Assembly (NCBI GenBank): GCA_016870355.1
Contig: VGBR01000001.1
Location: 376,989-440,988, forward strand
Source: Actinomycetota bacterium
GTDB taxonomy: Bacteria > Actinomycetota > Acidimicrobiia > IMCC26256 > PALSA-555
Reading direction: 5' to 3'
DNA length: 64,000 bases
Position numbers and translations under genes: made by a program. Shown here piece by piece: positions 8,624-18,265 of the stretch. How positions within the stretch are numbered: the stretch's first letter is position 1; the number at the start of each line of letters is the position of its first letter. Under the pieces are notes generated by a model. The model had not been told where the DNA came from. It saw nothing but the letters and a program-made list of their open reading frames with translations, and did no database searches.

Positions 8624-9862
8624 TCAGGGCAGGTACGGGATCCCGTCGACGAGCTTGCCCCCCTCGTAAGGCTTGAGCTTGCCGCCCGGTCCCACGACGG
8701 CGAAGGGGATCGCGAACGCGCACACCGCGGGGTACTCAGCGACCTGGCCGCACTCGTAGGGCTGGCCGCCACCCCACAGTCGCCTGCCCTTGGCGGTCGC
8801 GAAGGCGTCGAAGACCGAGGTGCCGGTCACCTCACCGCCGGCCGCCAGATCCTGTGAGGCCTCGGCGACCGATGCCAGCGCCACGAAGCCCACGAGCGCG
8901 AGGCCCCCGGCGTCGGCCTTCTTGCGCGAGACACCCTGGACCTTCGCGAGGTACTTCTTCGCCACGCGCACCAGGCCCGTCTCCTCGCCGCTCGCGCCTC
9001 CGAAGATCCAGCCCGCGGCGTCGTCACCGGTCGCGTCCAGCACCTCCTCGGTGCCGCACGTGGCGATCGCGATCGCGGGGATGTCGAGCCCCAACGACGC
9101 GCGCGCCCGGATGGTGCCGGTGCACCCGGCGCCGGTGTACAACGAGATCAGGGCATCCGGGCCATCCGCCGTCGCTGTGCGCACGAGTCCCTGGTACCCG
9201 GCGTCGGTCTCGTCGTCGCCACCCTTCACGACCGTGTACTCGATCCCGGCCTTGTCGAGCGAGTCCGTCATGAGCTTGAGCCCAACGTTGCCCGCGGCGT
9301 TGTCGGTGCTGACGAGCCCGACCGACTTCGCGCCCAGATCCTCCTTGGCGATCCTGACGATGGCCGGCATGATCGAGAGGTTGCCGCCGGTCGTGAACAC
9401 CGCGTGCTGCTGCTGGTAGTCGCCGGGCAGGACCGGGATGGTGCCGACTACCGGGATTCCCGCGGCCTCGAGGGTGGTGAAGTCGGTGAACACGTCGATG
9501 CCCACCATCACGAGGTCGACGCCATCGTCGACGAGCTGCTGCGCGCATTGCTGCGACGATTCGGGCGTGCCTCCCGCGACGCACGGCACGGTCTCGACCG
9601 TTCGCCCTCCGAAGCCCCCGAGCTTGTCGTTCGCGTAGAGCCCGGCGGCCTCGAACCCCTCGGTGAGCTCGGGGAAGTCGAGGCCGGGTGCGCCCTCGGA
9701 GTTGATGATGCCGATCCGCAGCGGCGGACCCGTCGGCTTCGGCGCCGCCGCGCTCGGCCCTGCGGCCACGACCGACGCAAGGCACACCGTCGCCACCGCG
9801 AGCGCGCCGACAGATCGAGCGCGCCCCCTTCCGGACGACGTCCGGCCGCTGTGTCGTGCCAT
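8624..9862 (-). CDS. ABC transporter substrate-binding protein (Liv type, Peripla_BP_6)
   Basis: 412 residues. An Arg-rich start and a hydrophobic stretch ending AAGPSAAAPK make a Sec signal peptide. No convincing lipobox is seen, which is unusual for a Gram-positive binding protein. The mature part starts with LRIGIINSEG and has the two-lobe type I binding fold (FEAAGLYANDKLGGFGG; SSQQCAQQLVDDGVDLV). The ATG at 9862 is preferred to 9883 or 9928 because GGGGGGAGC stands just before it. It is divergent from a related binding protein across a 169-base shared control region. Confidence 0.9.
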   Translation of the reverse strand: MARHSGRTSSGRGRARSVGALAVATVCLASVVAAGPSAAAPKPTGPPLRIGIINSEGAPGLDFPELTEGFEAAGLYANDKLGGFGGRTVETVPCVAGGTPESSQQCAQQLVDDGVDLVMVGIDVFTDFTTLEAAGIPVVGTIPVLPGDYQQQHAVFTTGGNLSIMPAIVRIAKEDLGAKSVGLVSTDNAAGNVGLKLMTDSLDKAGIEYTVVKGGDDETDAGYQGLVRTATADGPDALISLYTGAGCTGTIRARASLGLDIPAIAIATCGTEEVLDATGDDAAGWIFGGASGEETGLVRVAKKYLAKVQGVSRKKADAGGLALVGFVALASVAEASQDLAAGGEVTGTSVFDAFATAKGRRLWGGGQPYECGQVAEYPAVCAFAIPFAVVGPGGKLKPYEGGKLVDGIPYLP

Positions 9863-9956
9863 CCCGCTCCCCCCGATCTCCATGGGGCCGCGGCCCGGGC
9901 CGGCCGCCGGCGATCCCCGAGGCCACAACCTATGCCGCTCCGCGCGGCGCGGGCTA

Positions 9957-9986
9957 TTGACCGGTTAGTTTCTCGACTGGTTGAAT
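9957..9986 (+). promoter_or_regulatory. Candidate promoter for the plus-strand Liv cassette
   Basis: In the 169-base region between the two divergent binding-protein genes, TTGACC (9957-9962) is followed after 18 bases by TTGAAT (9981-9986), a plausible -35/-10 pair lying 45 bases before the ATG at 10032. The block contains a near-direct repeat, GACCGGTT and GACTGGTT, that could be a regulator site. A minus-strand -10-like TAGGTT is seen near 9930. These are pattern matches only. Confidence 0.35.
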
Positions 9987-10031
9987 GCGGCTCCGCCGCC
10001 GAGGGCTCGGCGTGCAGACAGGGGGGACGAG

Positions 10032-11261
10032 ATGCGTGGTGTCCGGTTCGCGACCGCGACCGCGGCGGTCGTGGCGCTTCTGACCACGGCAACGGGGGCC
10101 GGCGCCGCCGCGCCGCGCCAGGGAGGTGCCGAGCCCTTCGTCATCGGGGTGATCAACGCCGAGGGCTCGCCCAGCTTCGACTTCCCCGAATACCGCCAGG
10201 CCATCGAGGCGGCGGCGAAGTACGCCAACGCCAAGCTCGACGGGATCAATGGGTCCGAGATCGAGCTCGAGACCTGCAACACCAAGGGAAGTGGCGAGGG
10301 TAGCGACGCCTGCGCCCAGCAGCTGATCGACGCGGGTGCCCAGATCGTGCTCGCGGCGCTCCCGGTGTTCGTGGCTCACGACACGTTCGCGGCCGCCGGC
10401 ATCCCGGTGATCGGCAACGTCCCGATCCTTCCCTCGGACTTCACGGCCGAGAACGCCGCGTACTTCGGCGGCGGGAACCCCGGCGTCATGGCCTCGATCG
10501 CGATCTACCTGAAGGAGAACCTCGGCGCCAAGCGCGTCGGGATCGTCTCCACGACGAACCCCGCCGGCGCCACGGCGCTCCCACTGCTCACCGACGCGCT
10601 CGACGAGCTCGGTGTCGAGTACCAGGTCGCGACCGGAGGCGATGCCGAAGCCGACTACACGCCGCTGTTCCGCGCCGCGAACGATCCGGAGGCCGACGCC
10701 TTCGTGTCGCTGTACGCCGGGGAAGGGTGCACGGGCACCATGAGCGCGCTCGACCAGCTCCGTCAGACCGACCCCGTCTTCGACAAGCCCGCCGTCACCA
10801 CGGCGCTCTGCGCGTCGGAGTCGGTGATCGAGTCCGTCGGCGAGGCGGCGCGCAACTGGCACTTCAGCGGCGGCGGCATCGAGGTGCGCAAGCCAAAGAC
10901 CAAGGACCCCGACGCGAAGCTGTATCGGTCCGCGATGAAGAAGTACAACGAGGAAGGGCTCGTCGTCGGCGGCTTCTCGGTCCCCGGGTTCCAGCTCCTC
11001 ATGACGACCCGCGCCGCCGCGGTCGCGGTCGCCGAGCAGGAGGGCACGAAGGGGGCGCCGAGCGGCCAGGCGATCTTCGACTCCATCAAATCCAACCCCG
11101 CCGACATCGAGGTGTTCATCACGCACGAGAAGCTCGACTGCGGGGTGCTCCCGGATCGGCCCGCGGTTTGCGTGCTCGCCAACCCCTTCACGTCCTATGT
11201 GAAGAACGGGAAGTTCAAGCTGACCGCAGAGCGGATCGACCCCACCCCCCTGCTGGGCTGA
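10032..11261 (+). CDS. ABC transporter substrate-binding protein (Liv type, Peripla_BP_6)
   Basis: 409 residues with a Sec signal peptide (hydrophobic AAVVALLTTATGAGAAA) and again no clear lipobox. The mature part begins FVIGVINAEGSPSFDFPEYRQ, a close match to the paralogue at 8624-9862 in layout and in the run CAQQLIDAGAQIVLAALPVF. A GGGGGG stands about six bases before the ATG at 10032. It heads the second Liv cassette. The two binding proteins are related but clearly diverged, which suggests an old duplication with different ligands. Confidence 0.9.
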   Translation: MRGVRFATATAAVVALLTTATGAGAAAPRQGGAEPFVIGVINAEGSPSFDFPEYRQAIEAAAKYANAKLDGINGSEIELETCNTKGSGEGSDACAQQLIDAGAQIVLAALPVFVAHDTFAAAGIPVIGNVPILPSDFTAENAAYFGGGNPGVMASIAIYLKENLGAKRVGIVSTTNPAGATALPLLTDALDELGVEYQVATGGDAEADYTPLFRAANDPEADAFVSLYAGEGCTGTMSALDQLRQTDPVFDKPAVTTALCASESVIESVGEAARNWHFSGGGIEVRKPKTKDPDAKLYRSAMKKYNEEGLVVGGFSVPGFQLLMTTRAAAVAVAEQEGTKGAPSGQAIFDSIKSNPADIEVFITHEKLDCGVLPDRPAVCVLANPFTSYVKNGKFKLTAERIDPTPLLG

Positions 11262-11273
11262 ACCTCGGTCACG

Positions 11274-11310
11274 CCCGGGTGAGCGCGGCCGACCGTCGCG
11301 CTCACCCGGG
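11274..11310. terminator. Perfect 14-bp inverted repeat between binding protein and permease
   Basis: Left arm CCCGGGTGAGCGCG (11274-11287) and right arm CGCGCTCACCCGGG (11297-11310) pair without mismatch around a nine-base loop. It begins 12 bases after the binding-protein stop and ends 21 bases before the permease ATG. There is no T-run, as is common for terminators in high-GC actinomycetes. It is placed to lower downstream expression or to protect the 3' end of the binding-protein message, so that more binding protein than transporter is made. Confidence 0.6.
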
Positions 11311-11331
11311 GACCTCCTGGATGGCGCCGAC

Positions 11332-14163
11332 ATGAGGGACTACGTCCTCTACGCGCTGTACGGCTTGGGCTCGGGCGCCGTCATCGGCATGTTGGGCCTC
11401 GGCATCGTCGTGGCGCACCGAGGCTCGGGGGTCATCAACTTCGCCCACGGGGCCATCGCCATGTGGGCGGCCTACATCTACTCCGAGCTGCGCGGAGCCG
11501 GCGACTACGTCCTCCCGGTCGGCCGCCTCCACCTGGGGGCACCGTTCGGGCTTGCCGCCGCGCTCGTGATCGGCGTGGTCAGCGCGGCGCTGCTCGGGCT
11601 GTTGCTGCACCTCCTGGTCTTCAGGCCGCTGCGTGACGCTCCGGCGCTGGCCAGGGTGGTCGCGTCGGTCGGTGTGCTGATCGTGCTGCAGGCTCTCGTC
11701 CTGCTCCGGTTCGAGGACGTGAACCGGATCGTCCCGCCGATCCTGCCGCGCGAGGCGTGGACGCTCCCGGGCGACTTCCCGGTCCAGAGCGACCGGATGC
11801 TCTTCGCCGGCGTCCTGGTGGTCGTGGCGCTCGCATTGGCGGCTCTCTACCGCGGCACCCGCTTCGGCGTCGCGACCCGGGCGGCCGCCGAGAGCGAGAA
11901 GGGCGCGACCCTGCTCGGGTACTCCGCAGACTGGCTCGCCGGTGCGAATTGGGTCGTGGCGGGGACGGTCGCCGGCCTCGGAGGCATCCTCGTCGCCCCG
12001 ATCACCGGGGTGAATCCGCTCAACTACACGCTCTTCGTGGTGCCGGCGATCGGCGCGGCGCTGGTGGGACGCTTCGGCTCCTTCCTGGTCACCGCGGCCG
12101 CGGGCCTCGGCATCGGCATCGTCCAGGCCGAGTTCCTCCAGCTCCAGGGCGACTTCCCCGACTTCTTCCGCGACTACGGCGTCGGTCTGCGTGAGGCCGT
12201 GCCCTTCGCGGTGATCGCGATCGTGATCTTCCTCCTCGGTGCCGGGCTGCCCGCTCGGGGAGCGCTGCACGCCGGCCGTCTGCCCTTCTCGCCCCGACCC
12301 CGACCGAACCTGGTGACCGTGGGCGTGCCGTTCGCCCTCACCACGGCCGCACTGCTCGTGCTCGGCTCGGGGTACCGCCTCGCGCTCGTGAACAGCCTCA
12401 TCGGTGCTGTCGTCTGCCTCTCGCTCGTCGTGCTCACCGGCTGGGTCGGGCAGATCTCGCTCGCGCAGATGTCGATGGCCGGCGTCGCGGGGTTCGCGCT
12501 GAGTCGCTTCACCGACGACTGGGGCATCCCGTTTCCGATCGCACCCATCCTCGCCGCGTTCCTCGCGGCGCTGTTCGGCGTGTTCTTCGGGATCCCGGCG
12601 CTGCGCGTGCGGGGCGTGAACCTCGCGATCGTCACCCTGGCGCTCGCGGTCGCGTGCCAGGAGTTCCTCTTCAAGAACCCGAAGTACACGGGCGCACTGA
12701 TCGAGGGCGCGCCCGTGCCCAATCCGAAGCTCTTCGGGATCGACCTGGGACTCGAGACTCCCGGTGAGCTCTACCGCTGGCAGTTCGGGATGCTCGCTCT
12801 CGTCGTGCTCACGCTGCTGGCGGTCGGGGCGGCCAACCTCCGACGCGGCGCGACCGGACGCCGGATGCTCGCGGTGCGCTCCAACGAGCGGGCCGCGGCG
12901 ACGGCCGGGATCAACGTTGCTGTGACCAAGCTCGTGGCCTTCGGTGCCTCCGCCTTCATCGCAGGCATCGCCGGAGCGTTGCTCGCGTACCAGCGCGGGA
13001 ACCTCAGCGACACCCAGTTTGGGGTCTTCTTCTCTCTCGCCTACCTCGCGTTCGCGTACCTGGGCGGGATCTCGAGTGTGACGGGCGCGTTGGTGGGCGG
13101 ATCCCTCGTCGGTGGCGGGATCTTCTTCTACGTGGTCCGGCAGGTCTTCGGCGGCGGTGACAACTTCGCGGATCTCGAGCTGCTCATCGGCGGACTGGGG
13201 CTCATCGTCGTCGCCGTGCTCAACCCCGAGGGCATCGCCGGCGCGATCCGCGCGGCCGCGGGGGCGAGACGCCCACGCCGCGACGTGCCTGCGCGCCCGA
13301 CCGAGCCGGCAGCCCCGGTGGAGCCCGCGCGGGTGGTCGCACCCTCGGTCGCCCTCGAGGCCGCCGGCGGTGCCGAGGTGTCGGAGGACCGGACGATCCT
13401 CGAGACCGACGGGCTGTCGGTGAGCTACGGCGGGCTGCTCGCGGTCGACGAAGTGTCGCTGCGCGTCGACGCGGGTCGCGTCGTGGGCCTGATCGGACCG
13501 AACGGCGCCGGGAAGACCACCTTCGTCGACGCCGTCACCGGGCTCGTCCCGAGCCGGGGCCGGGTGGAGCTCGCCGGCACCCGCATCGACGACCTCGCCC
13601 CGCATCAGCGCGCCCGTCTCGGGATCGCGCGCACGTACCAGTCGATCGAGCTGTTCGACGACCTCAGCGTGCGTGAGAACCTCCTCGCCGCGGTCGAGCG
13701 ACCGACCTGGCGGGCGATGGCGGCCGACCTCGTGCGGCCCGACCGGCACGCGGCGGCGCCGGGGGTGGAGTGGGCGATCGAGCTGCTCGATCTCGGTGCC
13801 CTGTCCGACGCGTACCCGCCTGCTCTCTCCCAGGGTCAGCGCAAGCTTGTCGGTGTCGCGCGGGCGCTCGCCGCCGAGCCGCGGGTGGTGCTTCTCGACG
13901 AGCCGGCCGCCGGTCTCGACACGGGCGAGAGTGCGGAGCTCGGCGAGCGGATCCGCCATCTCGTCGACCACGGAGTCTCGGTCCTCCTCGTCGACCACGA
14001 CATGGGCCTCGTGCTCTCGGTGTGCGACACCGTGTTCGTCCTCGACTTCGGCCAGGTGATCGCACAGGGCACGCCGGCAGACGTGCGCTCCGACGAGCTG
14101 GTCGTCGCCGCGTATCTCGGCGAGCGATCGGGCACCCGCGCCGATGCGGCCGTGGAACCATGA
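11332..14163 (+). CDS. LivH-LivM-LivG triple fusion: two permease halves plus ATPase in one chain
   Basis: 943 residues with no break in frame. Residues 1-300 are LivH-like ([15 protein letters not shown]), about 340-640 are LivM-like ([16 protein letters not shown], ending [10 protein letters not shown]), then a Pro/Ala/Arg-rich linker of about 40 residues, and from about 685 a LivG ATPase. The ATPase has Walker [10 protein letters not shown] near 723, signature LSQGQRKL near 832 and Walker B VVLLDEP near 855. Half of the importer core is thus one polypeptide, with the ATPase at the cytoplasmic C-terminus. The stop overlaps the livF start (ATGA). Spacing behind the hairpin suggests it is read from the binding-protein promoter. 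Confidence 0.92.
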   Translation: MRDYVLYALYGLGSGAVIGMLGLGIVVAHRGSGVINFAHGAIAMWAAYIYSELRGAGDYVLPVGRLHLGAPFGLAAALVIGVVSAALLGLLLHLLVFRPLRDAPALARVVASVGVLIVLQALVLLRFEDVNRIVPPILPREAWTLPGDFPVQSDRMLFAGVLVVVALALAALYRGTRFGVATRAAAESEKGATLLGYSADWLAGANWVVAGTVAGLGGILVAPITGVNPLNYTLFVVPAIGAALVGRFGSFLVTAAAGLGIGIVQAEFLQLQGDFPDFFRDYGVGLREAVPFAVIAIVIFLLGAGLPARGALHAGRLPFSPRPRPNLVTVGVPFALTTAALLVLGSGYRLALVNSLIGAVVCLSLVVLTGWVGQISLAQMSMAGVAGFALSRFTDDWGIPFPIAPILAAFLAALFGVFFGIPALRVRGVNLAIVTLALAVACQEFLFKNPKYTGALIEGAPVPNPKLFGIDLGLETPGELYRWQFGMLALVVLTLLAVGAANLRRGATGRRMLAVRSNERAAATAGINVAVTKLVAFGASAFIAGIAGALLAYQRGNLSDTQFGVFFSLAYLAFAYLGGISSVTGALVGGSLVGGGIFFYVVRQVFGGGDNFADLELLIGGLGLIVVAVLNPEGIAGAIRAAAGARRPRRDVPARPTEPAAPVEPARVVAPSVALEAAGGAEVSEDRTILETDGLSVSYGGLLAVDEVSLRVDAGRVVGLIGPNGAGKTTFVDAVTGLVPSRGRVELAGTRIDDLAPHQRARLGIARTYQSIELFDDLSVRENLLAAVERPTWRAMAADLVRPDRHAAAPGVEWAIELLDLGALSDAYPPALSQGQRKLVGVARALAAEPRVVLLDEPAAGLDTGESAELGERIRHLVDHGVSVLLVDHDMGLVLSVCDTVFVLDFGQVIAQGTPADVRSDELVVAAYLGERSGTRADAAVEP

Positions 14164-14906
14164 GCGACGCCGTGGCTGCGTCGCCTCGCGTGCTCGAGGT
14201 CGAAGGGCTCCACGCGGGCTACGACGGCGCCGCTGTCGTTCGAGACGTCACGATGCACGTCGCCGCCGGCGAGGTGGTCGCGCTCCTCGGCCCGAACGGC
14301 GCGGGGAAGACCACCACGCTGCTCGCGATCTCCGGCATCGTCGCCGCGATGGCCGGGACGGTGAAGGTGCTGGGTGAGGCCGTCGGATCCCGGCGTCCCT
14401 ACCGGGTGGCTCGACGAGGCGTCGCGCACGTCCCCGAGGACCGGTCGCTCTTCTACCAGCTCTCGGCCCGCGACAACCTGCGGCTCGGCGTCCGGCGGGG
14501 ACGGGCCGACCTGGCCGGCGTGCTCGAGTACCTGCCTGCGCTCGCTCCGCTTCTCGACCGGCGCAGCGGCCTGCTCTCCGGAGGCGAGCAGCAGATGCTC
14601 GCGCTGGCGCGTGCGCTCGTCGCGCGGCCGCGGCTGCTGATGGTCGACGAGCTGAGCCTCGGGCTCGCGCCTCTTGTCGTGGAGCACCTGCTGCCGCTGC
14701 TGCGCCGCATCGCCGACGAGCAGGGCGTCGCCGTGCTGCTCGTCGAGCAGCATGTGCACCTCGCGCTCGAAATGGCCGATCGCGCCTACGTGCTCAGCCA
14801 CGGCGAGGTCGTGCTCAAGGGGCCGGCCCCCGAGCTCGCCCAACGTGCCGAGCTGGTCGAGGCGAGCTACCTCGGTGAGGCAGCGACGACCACGCCCGGC
14901 CCGTGA
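14160..14906 (+). CDS. livF: Branched-chain amino-acid-type ABC transporter ATPase LivF
   Basis: 248 residues with Walker A GPNGAGKT at 44-51, LSGGEQQM, Walker B LLMVDE and the LivF-type tail [18 protein letters not shown]. It overlaps the triple-fusion stop by four bases and completes the second cassette. With the triple fusion it would form an asymmetric ATPase pair in which only LivF is a free subunit. Closest relative in the window is the livF at 5113-5832. Confidence 0.92.
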   Translation: MSDAVAASPRVLEVEGLHAGYDGAAVVRDVTMHVAAGEVVALLGPNGAGKTTTLLAISGIVAAMAGTVKVLGEAVGSRRPYRVARRGVAHVPEDRSLFYQLSARDNLRLGVRRGRADLAGVLEYLPALAPLLDRRSGLLSGGEQQMLALARALVARPRLLMVDELSLGLAPLVVEHLLPLLRRIADEQGVAVLLVEQHVHLALEMADRAYVLSHGEVVLKGPAPELAQRAELVEASYLGEAATTTPGP

Positions 14907-14942
14907 CGGGCGCACGGCGGCCGAGCCGTGCCGGCGAGCGAC

Positions 14943-16085
14943 TCAGCGGCTGAGGATCGTGACCGCGCTGATCCCTGGCGCGCCGTACACGTGCGTGTAC
15001 GCGACGCGGGGGTCGCCGGGCACCTGGCGGGTCCCGGCATCGCCCCGCAGCTGCAGGACGTTCTCGTAGACCTGGCGCAGACCCGATGCCCCGATCGGCT
15101 CGCCGTTGGCGATGCACCCGCCGTCGGTGTTCACCGGGAGCCGCCCCGAGATCTCGGTCTCGCCCTCGGCGATCATGCGCTCCTGCTCGCCGTCCTCGCA
15201 GAAGCCGTTCTCGGCCATGTGCATCACCTCGGCGCCGGCCTCGGTGTCCTGGAGCTGCGCGACGTCGACGTCGTCGGGTCCGATGCCGGCCATCTCGTAG
15301 GCCGCGCGTGACGCGTCGACCGTAGGGCCCGGCGCGTCCTCGAGAGCGATCCACGGGCTGAGCACCTCGAAGCTGCCGAACCGGCGCGACCGGACGACCG
15401 CAGCCCGCAAGTACGTCGGCGTGGCCGTGTAGCGGTGCGCCTGGTCGGCTCGGCACAGCACCAGCGCGACCCCGCCTTCCCCGGGTGAGCAGAACATGTA
15501 GTGGGTGAGCGGGTACGAGAGCATCGGTGAGGCGAGGATCTCGTCCTCCGAGAGCGGCTTGCGGCGCCACGCCATCGGGTTCTCGGCTCCGTTTCGGTAC
15601 GCCTTCGCGGCGACGCGGGCCAGGGTGCGGGGCGTGATGCCGTACCTCTCCGCGTAGCGGTTGATCTTCATCGCGAAGAACTGCGTGGTCAGCGCGAGTC
15701 CCGACGCGCCGTACCAGTCCTTGCCCCGGGAGCCGGTTCTCACACGAAAGGCGCCGCGCTCGTGCTTGTCGAACCCTACGGCGATGCCAACGTCGTAGGC
15801 GCCGGCCTGGATGGCGTTGGCGGCCGTGAACAAGGCGCTGCCGCCCGTGGCGCAGCCGTTCGCGACGTTGATGAACTGGAGGCCGGTGAGGCCGAGGTGG
15901 CTCACCATGGTGTCGGCTGCGCCGGCTGCCATGCTGCCGCCGTACGCGAACTGCACGTCCTCCCAGCCGATCCCCGCGTCGGCGACCGCGCGACGCACGG
16001 CGACGACCCCTTGCTGCAGGCCGGACACGTCCTCGGTGCGTCCGAACTCGTGCATGCCGATCCCCACGATGGCGACGTCGGTCAT
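14943..16085 (-). CDS. Thiolase-fold protein of the lipid-transfer/Ltp2-like group
   Basis: 380 residues. The nucleophilic Cys78 is present in NVANGCATGG. The usual C-terminal GHPxGATG of thiolases reads GEPIGASG, so the catalytic His is replaced by Glu. This is a feature of some SCP2-like thiolase homologues that pair with a DUF35 partner. The ATG at 16085 overlaps the stop of the DUF35 gene (ATGA), so they are coupled. In known cases (Ltp2 with ChsH2-type DUF35) such pairs cleave side-chain aldols in steroid breakdown. Here that role is inferred from gene pairing and the altered motif only. Confidence 0.85.
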   Translation of the reverse strand: MTDVAIVGIGMHEFGRTEDVSGLQQGVVAVRRAVADAGIGWEDVQFAYGGSMAAGAADTMVSHLGLTGLQFINVANGCATGGSALFTAANAIQAGAYDVGIAVGFDKHERGAFRVRTGSRGKDWYGASGLALTTQFFAMKINRYAERYGITPRTLARVAAKAYRNGAENPMAWRRKPLSEDEILASPMLSYPLTHYMFCSPGEGGVALVLCRADQAHRYTATPTYLRAAVVRSRRFGSFEVLSPWIALEDAPGPTVDASRAAYEMAGIGPDDVDVAQLQDTEAGAEVMHMAENGFCEDGEQERMIAEGETEISGRLPVNTDGGCIANGEPIGASGLRQVYENVLQLRGDAGTRQVPGDPRVAYTHVYGAPGISAVTILSR

Positions 16086-16513
16086 GACGAGCGCTCCTCC
16101 TCCACCGGCTGAAAGCCGAAGGTCACGATCTCGTTGCCGTCGTCGTCGGTCGACAGCGGCACGAGCACCAGCTCCATCTCCATCCCGACGTGCAGCCGTT
16201 CGGGATCAGCCTCGGTGAGGCGAGCCTCGACCTTGAGCTCGTGGGGGAGCTCGACGTAGCCGACGCCGAATGGTTCGAAGTGCTCGGTGTCGCCGAGGTA
16301 CGGCGGTGCCTTGGGTGCAAAGCCCTGCACCGTCCAGGTCCACAGCGTTCCCCGCCGCGCCAGTGCCACCCTCTCCATGTCGGTGGCCGTGCAACGCGGG
16401 CAGCCGTCTTGGCGTGGGAACACGTGCGTGCCGCAGCTCCGACAGCGGCTCCCGACGAGATGCGGCTCGTCGGAGAGCTCCAGGATGTCCTCGACGACGG
16501 GAACCTGCGCCAT
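16082..16513 (-). CDS. DUF35 OB-fold protein with rubredoxin-like zinc ribbon
   Basis: 143 residues. Residues 24-41 hold CRSCG and CPRC, a four-Cys zinc ribbon, followed by the OB-fold stretch with GTLWTWTVQGF and FGVGYVELP. These proteins bind acyl-CoA and act as partners of thiolase-like enzymes. It is translationally coupled to the thiolase-fold gene. ATG start at 16513; the 300 bases upstream hold no recognised gene. Confidence 0.9.
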   Translation of the reverse strand: MAQVPVVEDILELSDEPHLVGSRCRSCGTHVFPRQDGCPRCTATDMERVALARRGTLWTWTVQGFAPKAPPYLGDTEHFEPFGVGYVELPHELKVEARLTEADPERLHVGMEMELVLVPLSTDDDGNEIVTFGFQPVEEERSS

Positions 16514-16812
16514 CGGGTCACCTTAGCGACGCGGGTCGGGGGTCGCGGAAGGCCGCGTTCGCAACGGTTGCCTTAACGACGACCCCGACCGCTGCGCCGC
16601 CCTTGTCGCTGAAGGCCTGTAGCCGACGAACCGGCCGGGCTCGACGAATCGGGTTCTCGCCTCAGCAGGCCGCGCCGACCGACAATCGGGGACGCCCGGA
16701 GCTCACAACACGGCCACACGACAGCAGCGACGAGTTTGCGGCACCCTCAGGCCGTGTTCCACTTCTCTGCATTCGCGGACGACGACGGCGCCGAAACGAT
16801 CGCCGACGACGT
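16514..16812. other. Intergenic region, no confident gene
   Basis: About 300 bases between the DUF35 gene (transcribed leftward from its start) and the 3' end of the amidase gene. It must hold the promoter of the DUF35-thiolase pair. A 20-codon plus-strand frame starting GTG near 16754 and ending at 16816 reads FHFSAFADDDG, like the first residues of a sugar-phosphate-isomerase TIM barrel cut short at the amidase stop. That is too short to call. Confidence 0.4.
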
Positions 16813-18255
16813 CTAGAACCTCTGCCTCATGGCAGTCGGTGGTGCCACGCTCAGCGGATCGGTGGCTGCTTCCAGCTGAGCCGCCAACCGGAACAGCGTG
16901 AGCTCGTCGTTGCGCCGCCCTGCGAGTTGCACGCCGATCGGCAACCCTGATCGCGACCGGGCCCTTGGAAGACTCAGCGCCGGCTGGCCGGAGAGATTGA
17001 ACGGCTGACAGAAGTTGGCGAACGACCTGAACGATTCGAGGTGCGCTTTCGGCGTTTGGTCCCAGGGTGCCCACGCAACCGATGGAGCGGTCATCCCGGC
17101 CGTCGGCGTCACGAGCACGTCAATGTCGTTCCAGAACTCGAGGAACTCGGCCGACGCGCGGCGGACCAGACTGACCCACGCCGCGTGCTCCACGACGGTG
17201 AGCGACGCAAGCAAACGCAGCAACGGACGGTTCCGCGGCTCGAGTTGGTCGATCTGATCCTCACGAATCATGGCTGCCAGTCCAGGTGCGCTCATCGGGC
17301 CGGTCGCGGCGACGAGGATCGCATTCCAGTTCGGCGTCGCGGCTTCGACGTCGTGGCCCAACTCGGCCAGACGCTCGCCGACTTCGAGCGCGGCCGCTGC
17401 ACACTCACTGTCAACGTCTCCGAACGGCGCAACCGTCGAAACCGCAATGCGCAACGTTCCGGGATCGCGCACCGCCTCGGTCATGTCGACGGCCGTGCCG
17501 GTCAGGACTGCCTGCATCGCAACGGCGTCGGCAACTGATCGCGTCAGCACGCCGTCGACACTTGTTCCGTAGTACGGATTGCTCTCCTCTGCGTCGAAGC
17601 CAGCCCCACGCGTGGGCTTCAACCCGACGAGTCCGCAGAACGCCGCGGGCACACGAACCGAGCCTGCGCCATCGGTGCCATGTGAGACCGCGCACAACGC
17701 CGCGGCTAGCGCGGACGCAGCACCGCCGCTCGATCCCCCGGGGGTGCGTTCGAGATCCCAGGGATTGCGGCAGATCCCGTTCAGCTCGGACGATGTCATC
17801 GACGTGCAGAACTCGGGAACGTTCGTCTTGCCCAAGACGATGAAGCCCGCGTCGCGAAAACGACGGACGACAAGATCGTCACGTATCGCAACATTGTCGG
17901 CGAGCACCTTGCACGAGTGGGTTGTGGGCATCCCCTCCACGTCGACGGCGTCCTTCACCGAGATGGTGACGCCGTGAAAGGGTGGAAGACGCTTGGGATC
18001 ACCCGTGCGGAGCATCTCGTCACAACGCACGGCGGCGGCCCGCGCCCCGGCGACGTCAACCGTGACGTACGCCCGCAGTGTCTCGTTGAAGGTTGCGATG
18101 CGATCGAGGAACGCGTTCGTGAGGTCGAGCGCGGTGACCGAACCTTCACGGATCGCCGTCGCCTGAGACCGCGCGTCGCTCCAGACCAACTCGTCGAGCC
18201 CCTGCGCACCGGTTGATGATTGAACAACCACTGCTCCGGCGAGGTCGCCGTCCAT
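16813..18255 (-). CDS. Amidase-signature family hydrolase
   Basis: 480 residues from the ATG at 18255. The catalytic triad of the family is intact: Lys101 (VTISVKDAVD), the cis-Ser in GGSSGG at about 175, and the nucleophile Ser199 in GTDGAGSVRVP. Length fits the family (450-500). It should hydrolyse a carboxylic amide in the cytoplasm. A GTG start at 18276 would overlap the neighbouring gene, so the ATG is preferred; an AGGG stands about ten bases before it. The substrate cannot be told. Base use is slightly less GC-rich than its neighbours. Confidence 0.9.
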   Translation of the reverse strand: MDGDLAGAVVVQSSTGAQGLDELVWSDARSQATAIREGSVTALDLTNAFLDRIATFNETLRAYVTVDVAGARAAAVRCDEMLRTGDPKRLPPFHGVTISVKDAVDVEGMPTTHSCKVLADNVAIRDDLVVRRFRDAGFIVLGKTNVPEFCTSMTSSELNGICRNPWDLERTPGGSSGGAASALAAALCAVSHGTDGAGSVRVPAAFCGLVGLKPTRGAGFDAEESNPYYGTSVDGVLTRSVADAVAMQAVLTGTAVDMTEAVRDPGTLRIAVSTVAPFGDVDSECAAAALEVGERLAELGHDVEAATPNWNAILVAATGPMSAPGLAAMIREDQIDQLEPRNRPLLRLLASLTVVEHAAWVSLVRRASAEFLEFWNDIDVLVTPTAGMTAPSVAWAPWDQTPKAHLESFRSFANFCQPFNLSGQPALSLPRARSRSGLPIGVQLAGRRNDELTLFRLAAQLEAATDPLSVAPPTAMRQRF

Positions 18256-18265
18256 CGGACCAACC

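Noticed and set aside
11302-13998. Minus-strand open frame of almost 900 codons
   Set aside because: It is exactly antisense to the triple Liv fusion, is Arg/Glu/Asp/His-rich without domains, and reflects GC bias at third codon positions.
16754-16816. Short plus-strand frame FHFSAFADDDG as the start of a sugar-phosphate isomerase
   Set aside because: Only 20 codons with a common-looking motif; chance cannot be excluded.
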